From Halobacteriales archaeon QS_9_67_15 (GTDB taxonomy: Archaea > Halobacteriota > Halobacteria > Halobacteriales > Haloarculaceae): a stretch of DNA of 6,846 bases. The notes beneath the pieces were generated by a model. The model was not told the origin of the DNA. It saw only the letters and a program-made list of their open reading frames with translations, and made no database searches. Positions 5,308 through 6,846 of the stretch are shown here, one piece after another (the stretch's first letter is position 1; each line of letters starts with the position of its first letter). Made by a program: the position numbers and the translations under genes. The stretch covers positions 1-6,846 of the forward strand of contig PXSD01000032.1 of assembly GCA_003023165.1 (NCBI GenBank). Reading direction: 5' to 3'.

Positions 5308-6148
5308 AGACGGCGGTCCCGAGCAGGAAGAGATAGAGGTTGTTCGCGGCGGGCCCCATGCCGACGGCGACGACGAAGGCGAGGAGGACGTTCCCCTCGG
5401 TCGGGCTCTCGTCGACCAGGTCCGAGAGGAGGACGACGATGCCGAGCGCGAGGACGAGCTTGACGACGACGAACAGCCAGCCCTTGCCGACGTAGGGGTA
5501 GGTCGGGAGCGTCTCCGCGAACTCCATGATCCGTCGGGGGATGGGCGTTCGCTCGCCGGTGCCGAGCACGTCGACGCCGATGGCCGTCGAGAGCGCGTCG
5601 AGCGCGTGTGCGTAGACGACCAGCGGTCCGCCCCGGCTCGCCCGGTCGACCGCACCGGTCCAGCCGATGGCGAGCAGGTAGTAACAGGGCGCGGTGAGGA
5701 CGGCGGCGCCGAGAAAGCCCAGTGGGATCCACGTGAGCGCGACGTTCGAGTCGACGCGACCGAGGGCGAAACTGTAGGCCACTCCCGTCAGCGCGAGGAC
5801 GAGCAGGAGCCCGGCGACCCCGACGTTGCGAGCGATCCGGCTCACGTCGTCGAGCGTCTGGGCGCGGATGACCGAGGGAAGCCAGACGACCGCGGCGAGG
5901 ATGAACGTCGTCACGTACACCGCGGGCGCGCCGAAGAACGGTTCGAGCGGGTCGGCGACCAGCCCGACCTGATAGAGTGCGTGGAACGCGCCGCCGGCGA
6001 CCATCCACGGCGCGAACGCGAGCACCTGTCTGCTCGTGACCGACGAACCGAGCAGGGAGAGCGCGGCGACAGACGCGACCGTCAGCACGACCAACGCGAC
6101 CGCGTACGGCAGTGGCGGGATCGCCAGCCCGCTCGGGAGAAACTGCAT
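5306..6148 (-). CDS. DUF63 family polytopic membrane protein
   Basis: The product has 280 residues and about seven or eight hydrophobic segments, roughly at 14-34, 42-64, 74-92, 108-129, 137-162, 174-192, 222-242 and 253-277. Its function is unknown. The best family marker is YAHALDALSTAIGVDVLG at 179-196, followed by PRRIMEF (204-210); a His and Asp in a membrane helix plus this spacing are typical of DUF63 (PF01889), an archaeal membrane family. The C-terminal VGMGPAANNLYLF also fits. The frame is open well upstream, but the ATG at 6148 is chosen because the membrane protein begins there, codon use loses its character beyond it, and the divergent deoC promoter lies there. It is separated from deoC by 81 bases and from the phosphorylase by 480, so an operon with the latter is doubtful. 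A link to nucleoside breakdown is inferred from position only. Confidence 0.88.
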   Translation of the reverse strand: MQFLPSGLAIPPLPYAVALVVLTVASVAALSLLGSSVTSRQVLAFAPWMVAGGAFHALYQVGLVADPLEPFFGAPAVYVTTFILAAVVWLPSVIRAQTLDDVSRIARNVGVAGLLLVLALTGVAYSFALGRVDSNVALTWIPLGFLGAAVLTAPCYYLLAIGWTGAVDRASRGGPLVVYAHALDALSTAIGVDVLGTGERTPIPRRIMEFAETLPTYPYVGKGWLFVVVKLVLALGIVVLLSDLVDESPTEGNVLLAFVVAVGMGPAANNLYLFLLGTAV

Positions 6149-6171
6149 ACCCTGTGGCGGGACGCGGACCC

Positions 6172-6181
6172 CCGAAAGGGT
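6172..6181 (-). promoter_or_regulatory. Weak TATA-like position of the DUF63 gene
   Basis: The minus strand reads ACCCTTTCGG, with its centre about 28 bases before the ATG at 6148, the position where a box is expected. It is GC-rich for a TATA element, so the assignment rests mostly on spacing. Confidence 0.25.
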
Positions 6182-6199
6182 TCCGGTCGATCCGAACGC

Positions 6200-6207
6200 G
6201 CTTTTGT
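6200..6207 (+). promoter_or_regulatory. TATA-like box of deoC
   Basis: GCTTTTGT is centred about 26 bases before the ATG at 6230, consistent with a leaderless deoC transcript. It is identical to the box assigned to the HPP-UspA gene on the other strand. Confidence 0.5.
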
Positions 6208-6229
6208 CCGGGAGCGTGACAGGGGTGGT

Positions 6230-6846
6230 ATGAACATGGACGCGTCGGACGTGACGGGCCGCATCGAACACACCGTCCTCGGGCCGGAGACGACGCCGGA
6301 CGACGTGATCGCCGTGCTGGACGCTGCGATCGAGTACGGCATGCGCGCCTGCATCCCGCCGTGCTACCTGGATCTCGCAGACGGCTACGCGCCGACCGTC
6401 CCCCTCTCGACCGTGGTCGGCTTCCCGCAGGGACAGAACACCACGGCCGCCAAGTGCGCCGAGGCCACCGACGCCTGGGAGGCCGGCGCGGCAGAACTCG
6501 ACGTCGTGCTCAACGTCGGCCGTCTGAAAGCGGGCGAGGACGACGCCGTCACCGACGATATCGAGGAGGTCGTCGCCGCCGTCCCGGTCCCGGTGAAGGT
6601 CATCGTCGAGACGCCCCTGCTGTCCCACGAGGAGAAGCGACGCGCCGCCGAGTGCGTCCGGGACGCCGACGCCGACTACCTGAAGACCGCGACCGGCTTC
6701 TCAGACGGCGGCGCGACGGTGCCAGACGTGGAACTGCTGCGCGAGTTCCTGCCCGTGAAGGCATCGGGCGGCATCGGGTCGTGGGCGGACATGCAGGCGA
6801 TGCTCGACGCCGGGGCCGAGCGGATCGGCGCGTCCAGCGGCGACGT
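6230..6846 (+). CDS. deoC: Deoxyribose-phosphate aldolase, 3' end beyond the window
   Basis: The first 205 codons are present and the frame is open to the window edge; I expect only a few residues to be missing. The enzyme splits 2-deoxyribose-5-phosphate into glyceraldehyde-3-phosphate and acetaldehyde, completing deoxynucleoside breakdown in the cytoplasm. As a class I aldolase it needs a Schiff-base lysine: YLKTATGF at 150-157 places it at Lys152, followed by the family's GGATVPDV. Asp91 in ELDVVLNVG (89-97) and Lys177 in VKASGGIGS (176-184) are the other catalytic residues. RIGASSG near the end of the visible part is the phosphate-binding segment, commonly RIGTSSG in relatives, so Thr is Ala here. 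The start at 6230 is preferred by its distance from the TATA-like box; an ATG two codons later (6236) is a close alternative. It is divergent from the DUF63 gene. Confidence 0.94.
   Translation, partial: MNMDASDVTGRIEHTVLGPETTPDDVIAVLDAAIEYGMRACIPPCYLDLADGYAPTVPLSTVVGFPQGQNTTAAKCAEATDAWEAGAAELDVVLNVGRLKAGEDDAVTDDIEEVVAAVPVPVKVIVETPLLSHEEKRRAAECVRDADADYLKTATGFSDGGATVPDVELLREFLPVKASGGIGSWADMQAMLDAGAERIGASSGD

Noticed and set aside
4788..6008. 406-codon minus-strand open frame
   Set aside because: It is Arg/Pro/Ser-rich throughout, overlaps the DUF63 gene in another frame and crosses the hairpin-rich gap. No family features are seen.
6149..6628. N-terminal extension of the DUF63 protein
   Set aside because: The frame is the antisense of deoC, whose catalytic motifs are unmistakable, and the membrane protein begins naturally at the ATG at 6148.

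Overview
The window looks like chromosomal DNA of a halophilic archaeon (class Halobacteria). It is strongly GC-rich, third codon positions are nearly all G or C, the proteins are rich in Asp and Glu, and genes tend to begin about 22-29 bases after a TATA-like box with no room for a ribosome binding site, as expected of leaderless transcripts. I cannot name the genus. Five complete genes, one gene cut by the right edge and one small membrane-protein gene are supported.

Layout. 1-146: no gene seen. 147-350 (-): small two-segment membrane protein whose natural start may be lost to an in-frame stop. 471-1019 (+): two-KH-domain RNA-binding protein of the Pno1/Dim2 type, divergent from it. 1155-2216 (+): zinc-dependent medium-chain alcohol dehydrogenase. 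2217-2482: convergent intergenic stretch holding a hairpin plus T-run on the minus strand, an Asn/Gly/Asp-rich orphan reading frame, and an 80-bp element bounded by a perfect 15-bp inverted repeat. 2483-3997 (-): fusion of an HPP-type membrane domain with two UspA-like domains. 4070-4825 (-): nucleoside (uridine) phosphorylase. 4826-5305: 480 bases without a convincing gene but with imperfect direct repeats, several hairpins and a 36-base-spaced duplication. 5306-6148 (-): DUF63 membrane protein. 6230-6846 (+, truncated): deoxyribose-phosphate aldolase DeoC, divergent from DUF63.

How the genes fit together. The clearest theme is nucleoside breakdown on the right side. A phosphorylase can release ribose-1-phosphate or deoxyribose-1-phosphate from pyrimidine nucleosides, and DeoC splits deoxyribose-5-phosphate into glyceraldehyde-3-phosphate and acetaldehyde. 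The mutase needed between them is not in the window. The DUF63 protein sits between these genes, but its function is unknown. The KH protein is a ribosome-assembly housekeeping gene, and the dehydrogenase and the HPP-UspA fusion appear to be independent units. I see no phage, CRISPR array, toxin-antitoxin pair, defence system or RNA gene of a recognised class. The most unusual material is in the two intergenic stretches and at the 5' end of the small membrane-protein gene.
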